Positions 6,200-13,949 of a DNA stretch of 24,062 nucleotides are shown here, piece after piece. This stretch comes from an uncultured Pseudoflavonifractor sp. Lineage in GTDB: Bacteria; Bacillota; Clostridia; Oscillospirales; Oscillospiraceae. Below the pieces are notes generated by a model. That model worked only from the letters and a program-made list of their open reading frames with translations, had not been told where the DNA came from and made no database searches. The DNA lies in assembly GCA_904419835.1 (NCBI GenBank), contig CAJFTA010000039.1, positions 1-24,062 of the forward strand, in the 5' to 3' direction. Made by a program: the position numbers and the translations under genes. Positions within the stretch are counted from its first letter, which is position 1, and the number at the start of each line of letters is the position of its first letter.

Positions 6200-7294
6200 T
6201 TAAAACAGTCCCCAGAACTGGCCGCCCATGGTGGTTTTGAGCCGAATCCACTCGCTGTCATACAGGTCCAGAATGTTCTGGGGCAGGCCGGCGTAGCTCT
6301 CGCACTTGGCCATGATGTCGGCATCGGGATAGGCGTAGGGGTCGTCCGCAATCTCCGGGTCCAGCTCCTCCCGGACGGAGAGCAGGGGAGAGGAGTACCA
6401 GATGGCCTCGCAGTTCTTCAGCCCGGCCTGGGTGGAGCACATATAGTTGATAAAGGCCTCGGCATTCTCCTTGTTGGGGGCGTCCTTCAGGATGCACATG
6501 GCGTCCACATAGATATTGGTGCCCTCCTCCGGGATGTAGAAGCCCAGATCCGGGTTGTTCTCATACATGGTGAGGTAGTCGCCGTAGTAGTAGGTGCCGA
6601 TATAGGCGTTGGCGCCCTCCAGCTTCTGAAAGATATCGTCCATCACATAGGCCTGCACAATGGGCCACTGGTCCACCAGCAGATCCACAGCCTGGCGGAC
6701 CTGGTTTTCATCGGTGGTGTTGTAGGAGCAGCCCAGGCGCTTGAGGGCGATGCCGATGGCATCCCGGGAGTTGTCAATCATGAGGATGTCGCCGGAATAC
6801 TTCTCGTTCCACAGCAGGTCCCAGCTGCCCAGGTCCTCCGCATCCACCATCTTGGTGTTGTAGATGACCCCCATCAGGCCCCACATGTAGGGGACGGAGT
6901 AGCGGTTCTCCGGGTCGTAGGCGGGATTTTTCAGCGCCGGGTCAATGTCGGCAAAGTTGGGGATGTTGTCGAAATTGAGGGGTGCGAGCAGATCCTCCTC
7001 AATGAGGCGGGCCACCATGTAGTCGGAGGGGATGACCACATCGTAGTTGGCGCCGCCGCCGGCAATTTTGGAGTACATGGTCTCGTTGCTGTCGTACATC
7101 TGGTAGTTGACCTTGATGCCGGTGGCGGCCTCAAAGTCGTCCAGCACGGACTCGTCGATATACTCGCCCCAGTTGTACACGTTGACCACGTTGGAGCCTG
7201 TGTCGCCGCCCACAGAGTCCCGGCTGCGGACGCACCCGGTGAGCAGCCCGGCGGCGAGGGACAGAACCAGGCCCATGACAAGCAGTTTTTTCAC
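6200..7294 (-). CDS. potD: PotD, spermidine/putrescine ABC transporter substrate-binding lipoprotein
   Basis: This 364-residue extracytoplasmic binding protein captures polyamines and delivers them to the PotB-PotC channel. It has a lipoprotein signal peptide with lipobox L-T-G-C and the lipidated cysteine at C21. The mature part begins with the typical N-V-Y-N-W-G-E-Y-I-D strand, followed by a complete two-lobe periplasmic-binding fold. The start is GTG 7294; AAAGGAG lies 12 bases upstream, a long spacing, but the K-K-L-L signal peptide needs this start. It is the last gene of potABCD, 30 bases after potC. Whether it prefers spermidine, putrescine or both cannot be decided here. Confidence 0.95.
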   Translation of the reverse strand: MKKLLVMGLVLSLAAGLLTGCVRSRDSVGGDTGSNVVNVYNWGEYIDESVLDDFEAATGIKVNYQMYDSNETMYSKIAGGGANYDVVIPSDYMVARLIEEDLLAPLNFDNIPNFADIDPALKNPAYDPENRYSVPYMWGLMGVIYNTKMVDAEDLGSWDLLWNEKYSGDILMIDNSRDAIGIALKRLGCSYNTTDENQVRQAVDLLVDQWPIVQAYVMDDIFQKLEGANAYIGTYYYGDYLTMYENNPDLGFYIPEEGTNIYVDAMCILKDAPNKENAEAFINYMCSTQAGLKNCEAIWYSSPLLSVREELDPEIADDPYAYPDADIMAKCESYAGLPQNILDLYDSEWIRLKTTMGGQFWGLF

Positions 7295-7324
7295 TTCGGT
7301 TCCATTCTCCTTTCCCCGCGGGGC

Positions 7325-8281
7325 TCAGCGCTCGCCGGGCTCACGGCCCACGTTTTCCGCCGTAATGTCCATGATGTGCTCGGGGGCAATGGGCGCCCGG
7401 CCCGGGGCCTTCCGGCGGCCAGAGTCCCTGGCGTCCTGCCGGGCCTGGCGCAGGTTGATGATGACAAGCAGCGCCAGAACCGCCACGAACATCAGGGTGG
7501 ACAGGGCGTTAATCTCCGGGCTCACCCGGCGGCGGACCATGGAGTACACCACCATGGACAGGGTGGACTCCTGGCTGCCGGCGGTGAAGTAGCTGATGAC
7601 AAAGTCGTCGATGCTCATAGTAAAGGCGATGAGGGCGCCGTTGACCACGCCGGGCATGATCTCGGGCAGCACCACCTTGCGGAAGGCATACAGACCGGTG
7701 GCGCCCAGGTCCTGAGCCGCCTCGGCGATGTTGGGGTCCAGCTGCCGCAGCTTGGGCATCACCGCGAGGATGACATAGGGGATGTCAAAGGTGATGTGGG
7801 CGATGAGCAGGGTGCCGAAGCCCAGGTTGAAGCCCAGGTCAAACCAAAGGTTGGCGTCAATGACCCAGTCCAGGCTGTTGAGCCAGCCGGACAGAGAGGC
7901 CAATGCCTGCCCGGCAAAGACAAAGAGCAGCATCATGGACACGCCGGTGATGATGTCCGCGTTGGTCAGGGGGATGTTGTTGATGCCCAGGAAGATGCCC
8001 CGGGGCCGCCGCTTCATGTTGTAGAAGCCGATGGCCGCGGCAGTGCCAGCCACGGTGGCGATGAGGGTGGCCAGAAGGGAGACCAGCAGGGTGGTCCGCA
8101 GGGCGCTGAGTACTGTGTCGTTCTGGAAGAGCTGGACGTACCAGTCCAGGGTGAAGCCGCCCCACACCGCGTTGCTCTTGGAGTCGTTGAAGGAGAACAC
8201 AATGAGCACGAAGATGGGGGCGTACAGGAAGAGAAACACCAGCAGGATAAACAGCCTTGAGAGCGGTCCGTTTCGCTTCAC
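7325..8281 (-). CDS. potC: PotC, polyamine ABC transporter permease
   Basis: This 318-residue inner-membrane permease has about six transmembrane helices and the cytoplasmic EAA loop that docks to the ATPase (E-A-A-Q-D-L-G-A-T-G, ending in L-P-E-I-M-P-G). The order after PotB and the shorter periplasmic region fit PotC. It begins with GTG at 8281, which overlaps the potB stop codon as GTGA, so it is translationally coupled; GGGAGG lies about ten bases upstream inside potB. The hydrophilic C-terminal tail of about 40 residues (R-R-K-A-P-G-R-A...) extends beyond a typical PotC and has no recognisable motif. Confidence 0.94.
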   Translation of the reverse strand: MKRNGPLSRLFILLVFLFLYAPIFVLIVFSFNDSKSNAVWGGFTLDWYVQLFQNDTVLSALRTTLLVSLLATLIATVAGTAAAIGFYNMKRRPRGIFLGINNIPLTNADIITGVSMMLLFVFAGQALASLSGWLNSLDWVIDANLWFDLGFNLGFGTLLIAHITFDIPYVILAVMPKLRQLDPNIAEAAQDLGATGLYAFRKVVLPEIMPGVVNGALIAFTMSIDDFVISYFTAGSQESTLSMVVYSMVRRRVSPEINALSTLMFVAVLALLVIINLRQARQDARDSGRRKAPGRAPIAPEHIMDITAENVGREPGER

Positions 8282-9090
8282 AGCAGCACCGCCTCCCCCT
8301 CGCCCTCGCCGAAGCGGTTCATGACGCCCATGCAGATCAGGACAATCACCATCATCACCAGAGAGATGGCGCTGCCCAGATGGGGGTTGTAGGCCGAGCC
8401 TAGGAACTGCATCTCAATCAAGTCGCCCAGCAGCAGGGTCTTGCCGCCGCCCAGCAGGCGGGAGATGACAAAGGTGGACACCGAGGGGATGAACACCATG
8501 GTGACGCCGGAGAGCACCCCGGGCAGGGACAGGGGGAAGGTAACCCGGCGGAACACGGTCAGGCTGTCGGCGCCCAGGTCCTGGGCGGCCTCGATGACCT
8601 TGGGGTCAATCTTCTCAATGACCGAGTAGATGGGCAGCACCATAAAGGGCAGGAAGTTATACACCATGCCCAGCACCACCGCGCCGGAGGTGTTGATGAT
8701 GTCCAGCCTGGGCAGGCCGATGGCGGAGAGCAGGTTGTTGAAAAAGCCGTTGCGCTCCAGCAGGAACACCCAGGAGTAGGTCCGCAGGAGGAAGTTCATC
8801 CACATGGGCAGCATGATGAGCAGCATGGCCATGCTCCGCAGGCGGCCCCGCTCCCGGGCCAGCAGATAGGCCAGGGGATACCCGATGAGGATGCACACAA
8901 TGGTGGCCACAAAGGCCAGCAGGAAGGACCGGCCGAACACGCCGGCGTACTGTGACAGGGTGGTGAAGTGGTCCAATGTGACGCTCCAGTCCCGGTTGGT
9001 GAAGGCGTACACCACCACCACAATCAGGGGCGCCACCACAAAAACAGCCATCCAGACCACATAGGGAATGGCGATACCCTTACGCTTCAT
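8278..9090 (-). CDS. potB: PotB, polyamine ABC transporter permease
   Basis: This 270-residue permease has about six membrane helices and the EAA motif E-A-A-Q-D-L-G-A-D-S followed by F-P-L-S-L-P-G-V. With PotC it forms the translocation channel. I chose ATG 9090, with GGAGGG six bases upstream, over the in-frame ATG at 9123, which lies deeper in potA. The start overlaps the potA stop by 11 bases, and the stop overlaps the potC GTG by four, so potA-potB-potC are tightly coupled. Confidence 0.94.
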   Translation of the reverse strand: MKRKGIAIPYVVWMAVFVVAPLIVVVVYAFTNRDWSVTLDHFTTLSQYAGVFGRSFLLAFVATIVCILIGYPLAYLLARERGRLRSMAMLLIMLPMWMNFLLRTYSWVFLLERNGFFNNLLSAIGLPRLDIINTSGAVVLGMVYNFLPFMVLPIYSVIEKIDPKVIEAAQDLGADSLTVFRRVTFPLSLPGVLSGVTMVFIPSVSTFVISRLLGGGKTLLLGDLIEMQFLGSAYNPHLGSAISLVMMVIVLICMGVMNRFGEGEGEAVLL

Positions 9091-10207
9091 CGCCGCCCTC
9101 CGCAGTGTCCTCGTTGAGCTCATCGTACGCCTCGCTGTAGGAGCTGTAATCGCCGAACATGCCGGAGTAGCGGCTCTTTTTCATCACATGGAAGCCGTCG
9201 GGGTCGATTTTCACGCCGATGCGGGAGCCCACGGGGGAGAAGTCGGTGGTCTGAATCAGCCACTTGAAGCCCCGGAAGTCCACGATAATGTCGTAGTGCA
9301 TGCCCTTGAAGGTGACCTCGGTGACCGTGCCGGTGAGCTGGCCCCGCTCCACGGGGACGATGTCGATGTCCTCCGGGCGGATGACCACGTCCACCGGCTC
9401 GTTGGGGGCAAAGCCGCTGTCCAGGCAGGGGAACTTCTTGCCGTACATGCCCACCACCCTGTCCTCGTGCATGATTCCGTCGATGATGTTGCTCTCACCG
9501 ATGAAGTCGGCCACAAAGGCGTTCTTTGGCTCGTTGTAGATGTCCTCGGGGGTGCCGATCTGCTGGATATTGCCCTTGTCCATGACCACCACCGTGTCCG
9601 ACATGGTGAGGGCCTCCTCCTGATCGTGGGTCACATAGATAAAGGTAATGCCCACCTGCTGCTGAATCCGCTTGAGCTCGATCTGCATGTCCTTGCGCAG
9701 CTTCAGGTCCAGGGCGCCCAGGGGTTCGTCCAGCAGCAGCACCTGGGGCCGGTTGACGATGGCCCGGGCAATGGCCACCCGCTGCTGCTGGCCGCCGGAC
9801 AGGGCGTTGACCGACCGCCTGCCGTACCCGGCCAGGTTCACCAGGGCCAGCGCCTCCTCCACCCGGGCGCGCAGCTCCGGCTCAGGCACCTTGGCGATGC
9901 GCAGGCCGAAGGCCACGTTTTCAAAAATATTCATGTGGGTGAACAGGGCGTACTTCTGAAAGACGGTGTTGACCTTCCGCTTGTGAGGCGGAACGTCGTT
10001 GATCCGCACGCCGTCGAAGAATATGTCCCCGGCGGTGGGCTTCTGAAAGCCGCCGATGATCCGCAGGGTGGTGGTCTTGCCGCAGCCGGAGGGACCCAGC
10101 AGCGTGAGGAATTCCCTGTCGTTGATATAAAGATTCAAATGGTCCAGAATGATGTCGTCGTCGTACTTCATGACGCAGTCCGACAGACGGATGAGCTCCT
10201 TGGACAT
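9080..10207 (-). CDS. potA: PotA, polyamine ABC transporter ATP-binding protein
   Basis: This 375-residue ATPase energises polyamine import. The Walker A motif G-P-S-G-C-G-K-T is at 38-45, the Q-loop is near Q84, the signature L-S-G-G-Q is at 136-140, Walker B L-L-L-D-E is at 157-161, and the H-loop is at H194. A C-terminal TOBE-type regulatory domain of over 100 residues follows. ATG 10207 is chosen over the longer frame to 10264 because GGGGAGG lies nearby and homologues start with this M-S-K segment. It is the first gene of potABCD, driven by the promoter at 10300-10328. Confidence 0.95.
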   Translation of the reverse strand: MSKELIRLSDCVMKYDDDIILDHLNLYINDREFLTLLGPSGCGKTTTLRIIGGFQKPTAGDIFFDGVRINDVPPHKRKVNTVFQKYALFTHMNIFENVAFGLRIAKVPEPELRARVEEALALVNLAGYGRRSVNALSGGQQQRVAIARAIVNRPQVLLLDEPLGALDLKLRKDMQIELKRIQQQVGITFIYVTHDQEEALTMSDTVVVMDKGNIQQIGTPEDIYNEPKNAFVADFIGESNIIDGIMHEDRVVGMYGKKFPCLDSGFAPNEPVDVVIRPEDIDIVPVERGQLTGTVTEVTFKGMHYDIIVDFRGFKWLIQTTDFSPVGSRIGVKIDPDGFHVMKKSRYSGMFGDYSSYSEAYDELNEDTAEGGDEA

Positions 10208-10299
10208 GTATCCTCCCCCGTTTCTCTCTGATTTACAGGAAGCAGTAAAAAAGACGCACCCCACACGGTCGGAGCGGGCACGTCCCTACAGGCGTGATA

Positions 10300-10328
10300 A
10301 TCATATATTCTCCCCATAGGAAAGTCAA
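10300..10328 (-). promoter_or_regulatory. Sigma-A promoter of the potABCD operon
   Basis: On the minus strand, TTGACT (10328-10323) and TATGAT (10305-10300) are separated by 17 bases. The leader to the potA start is about 85 bases long. Confidence 0.85.
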
Positions 10329-10329
10329 T

Positions 10330-10351
10330 AAAAAACCGCAAAATTCTGCGG
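10330..10351 (-). terminator. Terminator of the pseudouridine synthase gene
   Basis: On the minus strand CCGCA (10351-10347) pairs with TGCGG (10340-10336) and is followed by TTTTTT (10335-10330). An overlapping alternative stem, GCGGGA/TCCCGC at 10348-10362, would compete for the same CCGC bases. The pot promoter begins two bases downstream. Confidence 0.6.
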
Positions 10352-10472
10352 GATTCTCCCGCGGAAAACGGAGAGAAAATGCGCCCGGCGAAAAAAGGCG
10401 GAGAAGAGCTCGCCTCATTCCGTCAGGCGCACGGAAAAACGGTTAAAATCGGGAAAAACAGGAAATATCCCA

Positions 10473-11438
10473 TTACAGCCCGGGGAAGTACTCCTCCACA
10501 AAGTCCACATGCTCCACCGTGAAGGTCCTGCCCTTCAGGTGGTTAAGGATGCCCGCGTCGGTGGGGAAGGAGAAGGTCAGCTTGTAGGAGTAGAGGGCCT
10601 GGCCGCTGGTGCGGCCGAAGCGGCGGTTGTCCCGCTCCCGGCCGTACTTGCCGTCCCCCAGCAGGGGGTGGCCCGCGTCGGCGAACTGGGCGCGGATCTG
10701 ATGGGTCCGGCCGGTGAGCAGCTCGCACTCCACCAGGGACAATCCGTTGCCCGTCTTCAGGGTCTTGTACACAGTGAGGGCGGTCCTGCCGTCGGGCACC
10801 GGGCGGTGGTACACCGTCACCTGCTTTTTGGCCTCGTCCTTCACCAGAAAGCCCTCCAGCCTGCCCTCCGGCGGGTCCATCCTGCCCAGGACCACCGCAA
10901 GATAGAACTTGTCAATCTCCCGGTCCTTGATCTTCTGGTTCATAATCCGCAGGGTCTCGGCGTTCTTGGCGGCAATGACAATGCCGCCGGTATTGCGGTC
11001 AATGCGGTTGCACAGGGCCGGGGCAAAGGAGTTCTCCTGATAGGGGCTCCACTCCTTCTTTTGATAGAGGTAGGCCTGGATGTGGGTGATGAGGGTGTTG
11101 ACCCGCTCCGTCTCGTCGGGGTGGACCACAATGCCGGGCTGCTTGTCCACCAGCAGCAGGTTCTCGTCCTCATAGACAATGTTCAGCCGGGGCTTGAACA
11201 CGGAGAGAAAGGCATTCTCCAAAGTCGGGGTATCAAAAAACTCGTCGTTGATGTATAATTGGAGCAGGTCCCCCTCCTGGAGGCGGTAGTCCCGGGCGGA
11301 GCCCCTGCCGTTGACCTTGACCCGCTTGAGGCGGATGTACTTCTGAGCCAGGGGCGCGGGGAGGAGGGGGAGGGTCTTGCCCAGCCAGCGGTCCAGCCGC
11401 TGCCCGGCGTCGTTCTTTTTTATGGTAAATTCCTTCAT
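10473..11438 (-). CDS. RluA-family 23S rRNA/tRNA pseudouridine synthase
   Basis: This 321-residue protein isomerises uridine to pseudouridine in RNA. It has an N-terminal S4 RNA-binding domain (about 12-65: Q-R-L-D-R-W-L and a K-V-N-G-R turn) and a catalytic RluA domain. The motif N-R-I-D-R-N-T-G-G at 144-152 contains the catalytic aspartate D148; the usual form is H-R-L-D, and N-R-I-D is a common Firmicutes variant. R-T-H-Q-I-R-A-Q-F is present further on. The target site (RluC, RluD or another) cannot be assigned. The start at 11438 has GGAGAAG upstream and a promoter at 11542-11570, divergent from yceD. Confidence 0.93.
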   Translation of the reverse strand: MKEFTIKKNDAGQRLDRWLGKTLPLLPAPLAQKYIRLKRVKVNGRGSARDYRLQEGDLLQLYINDEFFDTPTLENAFLSVFKPRLNIVYEDENLLLVDKQPGIVVHPDETERVNTLITHIQAYLYQKKEWSPYQENSFAPALCNRIDRNTGGIVIAAKNAETLRIMNQKIKDREIDKFYLAVVLGRMDPPEGRLEGFLVKDEAKKQVTVYHRPVPDGRTALTVYKTLKTGNGLSLVECELLTGRTHQIRAQFADAGHPLLGDGKYGRERDNRRFGRTSGQALYSYKLTFSFPTDAGILNHLKGRTFTVEHVDFVEEYFPGL

Positions 11439-11541
11439 AAATCATCTTCTCCGGTGTAGACGGCCGAAAATGCGGCCTGTTTTTGTGTCTGCGAAGGGTG
11501 AAAAAGGGGGAAATCAGATCACCTTTACAGCTGCTGGGGTT

Positions 11542-11570
11542 ATTCTATCACATTTTAAGAAAAATTTGAA
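11542..11570 (-). promoter_or_regulatory. Promoter of the pseudouridine synthase gene
   Basis: On the minus strand, TTCAAA (11570-11565) and TAGAAT (11547-11542) are separated by 17 bases. Its -35 box lies only eight bases from the divergent yceD -35 box. Confidence 0.5.
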
Positions 11571-11578
11571 GAAAGTAT

Positions 11579-11607
11579 TTGACAATAGCCGAGGTTTTTA
11601 TTATAAT
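11579..11607 (+). promoter_or_regulatory. Sigma-A promoter of the yceD-rpmF operon
   Basis: A perfect TTGACA (11579-11584) and perfect TATAAT (11602-11607) with a 17-base spacer. This is the strongest promoter in the window by consensus, as expected for a ribosomal-protein transcript. Confidence 0.95.
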
Positions 11608-11636
11608 ACCATCTGTGTCATTGTGCGAGGTGTACC

Positions 11637-12140
11637 ATGCGTTTAAATCTGCGTAAGATCATCCCAACGCCCGGCGCAAGCATCCCGTTCGATTTCCAGA
11701 TGGACCTGTCCGATCTGGAGTGGAACGGGGAGCGGCCCGCGGCCCATCCCATTCATGTCAGCGGTACCGTCCGGAACATGGCCGGCGCTCTTCTTCTGGA
11801 AGGGGAGGCGGACACGGTTCTGGAGCTGCAGTGCGACCGCTGCCTGAAGCCCTTTTCCCGCGAAACACGGATTCCTCTGGAAGCGCTTCTGGCCACTGAG
11901 CTGGCAGATGAAGAGAATGAGGATGAGATCGTCCTGCTGGACGGGGACGAGGTGGATGTGGGGGAGATTGCGCGGACAGCGTTCATTCTCGCCATGGATA
12001 CCAAGCATCTCTGCTCAGAGGATTGCAAAGGCCTTTGCGCCAAATGCGGCGCGAACCTCAACAACGGCCCCTGCGGGTGCAAGCCCGAGGTTGACCCGCG
12101 TCTGGCCAAGCTGGCTCAGCTACTGGACCAGCCTGAGTAA
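11637..12140 (+). CDS. yceD: YceD/DUF177 family protein (23S rRNA accumulation)
   Basis: This 167-residue protein belongs to the YceD/DUF177 family, encoded next to rpmF across bacteria and needed for normal 23S rRNA levels in E. coli and plants. The conserved core C-D-R-C is at 66-69. A C-terminal cysteine cluster (C126, C130, C134, C137, C146, C148) is common in Firmicutes members and could bind metal. GAGGTG precedes the ATG at 11637. rpmF starts 43 bases after the stop. Its exact molecular role is unsettled. Confidence 0.92.
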   Translation: MRLNLRKIIPTPGASIPFDFQMDLSDLEWNGERPAAHPIHVSGTVRNMAGALLLEGEADTVLELQCDRCLKPFSRETRIPLEALLATELADEENEDEIVLLDGDEVDVGEIARTAFILAMDTKHLCSEDCKGLCAKCGANLNNGPCGCKPEVDPRLAKLAQLLDQPE

Positions 12141-12183
12141 GTAATTCGTGCCCGCCCGGGCATTAGCCTAAGGAGGTGTCACC

Positions 12184-12378
12184 ATGGCGGTTCCTAAGAG
12201 TAAAGTATCCAAGCAGCGTCGGAATAAGCGTCGCAGCTCCGTTTGGAAGCTGGAGACCCCCAATACCACGACCTGCCCCAAGTGCGGCGCGTTTCGTCTG
12301 CCTCACCGGATGTGCAAGTCCTGCCTGACCTACAATGGTCATGAGATGGGCAAGGCTCAGGCCGAGGCTGCGAAGTAA
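12184..12378 (+). CDS. rpmF: 50S ribosomal protein L32
   Basis: This 64-residue basic protein is the large-subunit protein L32. It starts M-A-V-P-K-S-K-V-S-K, and the basic R-R-N-K-R-R stretch and the zinc ribbon C31-x2-C34...C44-x2-C47 are all present, so it is the zinc-binding (C+) form. AAGGAGGTG precedes the ATG. It is cotranscribed with yceD from the promoter at 11579-11607, and a terminator follows within 15 bases. Confidence 0.98.
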   Translation: MAVPKSKVSKQRRNKRRSSVWKLETPNTTTCPKCGAFRLPHRMCKSCLTYNGHEMGKAQAEAAK

Positions 12379-12391
12379 AACCGAACAGCAG

Positions 12392-12424
12392 AAAAAGAAG
12401 AGGGGGAAACCCCTCTTTCTTTTT
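12392..12424 (+). terminator. Terminator behind rpmF
   Basis: AAAAAGAAGAGGGG pairs with CCCCTCTTTCTTTTT with a single bulged T and a GAAA loop, ending in a U-tract. It separates yceD-rpmF from the DUF512 gene, but read-through is plausible because no strong promoter is visible before that gene. Confidence 0.9.
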
Positions 12425-12504
12425 GCGTAGAAATCGGGTAAAATAAAAACAGTATGTCTCCGGGCGGCCGGAGGCGGAATCTATGCAGGAAGAGAGCAAC
12501 GACC

Positions 12505-13890
12505 ATGAGCCTTACCGTAATTCGCTCCGTGGACGCGGACAGTCCGGCCCGGGACGCGGGCATCCGTCCCGGGGAGACCTTGACCAAGGTCAACGGGCAC
12601 CCCATCGTGGATGTGATGGACTACAAGTACTATACCTACGACGCCCGGCTGGAGCTCACCCTCACCGAGCCCGGAGGCGGCACCCGGACCGTGCGGGTCC
12701 GCAAGGAGGAAGGGGAGGACCTGGGTCTCAACTTCGAGACCTATCTGATGGACAAGGCCCGCTCCTGCGCCAACAACTGCATCTTCTGCTTTGTGGACCA
12801 GATGCCGCCTGGCATGCGGGAGACCCTCTATTTCAAGGACGACGACGCCCGGCTCTCCTTTCTGATGGGCAACTACATCACCCTGACCAACCTGTCGGAG
12901 CGGGAGCAGCAGCGGATTATAGACCTGCACATCTCGCCCATCAACATCTCGGTCCACGCCACCGATCCGGCCCTGCGCACCGAGATGCTAAAGAACCGGA
13001 ACGCCGGGAAGTGCCTGGAGCAGATGAAGCGGTTTGCCCAGGCGGGCATCACCATGAACTGCCAGATTGTCTCCTGTCCCGGCGTCAACGACGGACCGGC
13101 TCTGGAGCGCACCCTCAATGATCTGGCCGGTCTCTACCCCCAGGTGAACAGCATCTCGGTGGTGCCCGTGGGGCTGACCAAATTCCGGGCAGGGCTGTGC
13201 CGTCTGGACGGCTACACGGAGGAGACCGCCGGGGCGGTGCTGGACCAGGTGGAGGCTTTCTCCAAGCGGTGCATGGACAAGCTGGGCACGTCCCTGGTCT
13301 GGTGCTCCGACGAGTTCTACCTGAAGGCGGGCCGCCCCCTGCCCGAGGATGAGTACTATGAGGACTACACCCAGCTGGAGAATGGCGTGGGTATGCTCCG
13401 TCTGCTGGCGGTGGAGTTCCGGGGGGCCATGTTTGCCCTGGAGGGGGACGAGACCCCGCCGCCCTTTGCAGTGGCCACCGGCGTGTCCGCCGCGCCCCAC
13501 ATCGCCGCCCTGCTGGAGAAGCTCCGGGCCCGCTGTCCCGGTGTGCGGGGCACGGTTTATCCCGTGGTAAACCACTTCTTCGGCGAGACCATCAATGTGG
13601 CCGGGCTGATCACCGGACAGGATCTGATTGCCCAGCTGAAGGGGAAGGACCTGGGAGAGCGCCTGCTTATCCCGGCCAATATGCTCCGCTCCGGCGAGCA
13701 GGTGTTCCTGGACGACGTGACGGTGGCTCAGGCGGAGGCGGCGCTGGGAGTGCCCATTGTACCGGTGGAGCAGGACGGCGGCGCTCTGCTGGACGCCATG
13801 CTGGGGCTGGACGGCCCCGGACCCCAGCCGGGCCCGGCTCTGGGCGGCGGCGAGGAGTTCTACTGCTATAACCCCGGCGCCGGAAGATAA
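12505..13890 (+). CDS. DUF512 family protein: PDZ-like domain plus radical-SAM-type Fe-S domain
   Basis: This 461-residue protein has an N-terminal PDZ-like segment (about 1-75: A-D-S-P-A-R-D-A-G-I-R-P-G-E, V-N-G-H-P-I), then a radical-SAM-type cluster motif C88-x3-C92-x2-C95 (C-A-N-N-C-I-F-C), then the DUF512 region. The family is conserved in Clostridia, often beside der as here. Its reaction is unknown. I chose ATG 12505; the upstream GAGAG is a weak ribosome-binding site, and the in-frame ATG 12454 has none. No convincing promoter precedes it, only TAAAAT near 12439 without a -35 box, so expression may depend partly on read-through from rpmF. der follows after 59 bases. Confidence 0.9.
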   Translation: MSLTVIRSVDADSPARDAGIRPGETLTKVNGHPIVDVMDYKYYTYDARLELTLTEPGGGTRTVRVRKEEGEDLGLNFETYLMDKARSCANNCIFCFVDQMPPGMRETLYFKDDDARLSFLMGNYITLTNLSEREQQRIIDLHISPINISVHATDPALRTEMLKNRNAGKCLEQMKRFAQAGITMNCQIVSCPGVNDGPALERTLNDLAGLYPQVNSISVVPVGLTKFRAGLCRLDGYTEETAGAVLDQVEAFSKRCMDKLGTSLVWCSDEFYLKAGRPLPEDEYYEDYTQLENGVGMLRLLAVEFRGAMFALEGDETPPPFAVATGVSAAPHIAALLEKLRARCPGVRGTVYPVVNHFFGETINVAGLITGQDLIAQLKGKDLGERLLIPANMLRSGEQVFLDDVTVAQAEAALGVPIVPVEQDGGALLDAMLGLDGPGPQPGPALGGGEEFYCYNPGAGR

Positions 13891-13949
13891 ACCGATGATT
13901 GACAGGGAAGAGGGCACAGTCCCTGCCCCTGAGAGAGGTGTGATATTTG

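Noticed and set aside
7291..7305. Four-codon minicistron (ATG GAA CCG AAG TGA) overlapping the potD GTG
   Set aside because: Its ATG is only one base from the GGAG, too close for efficient initiation. It may be chance, though the potD spacing of 12 is long.
12423..12444. Promoter before the DUF512 gene (TTGCGT and TAAAAT)
   Set aside because: The two boxes are only about 10 bases apart and no -35 fits at 16-18 bases.
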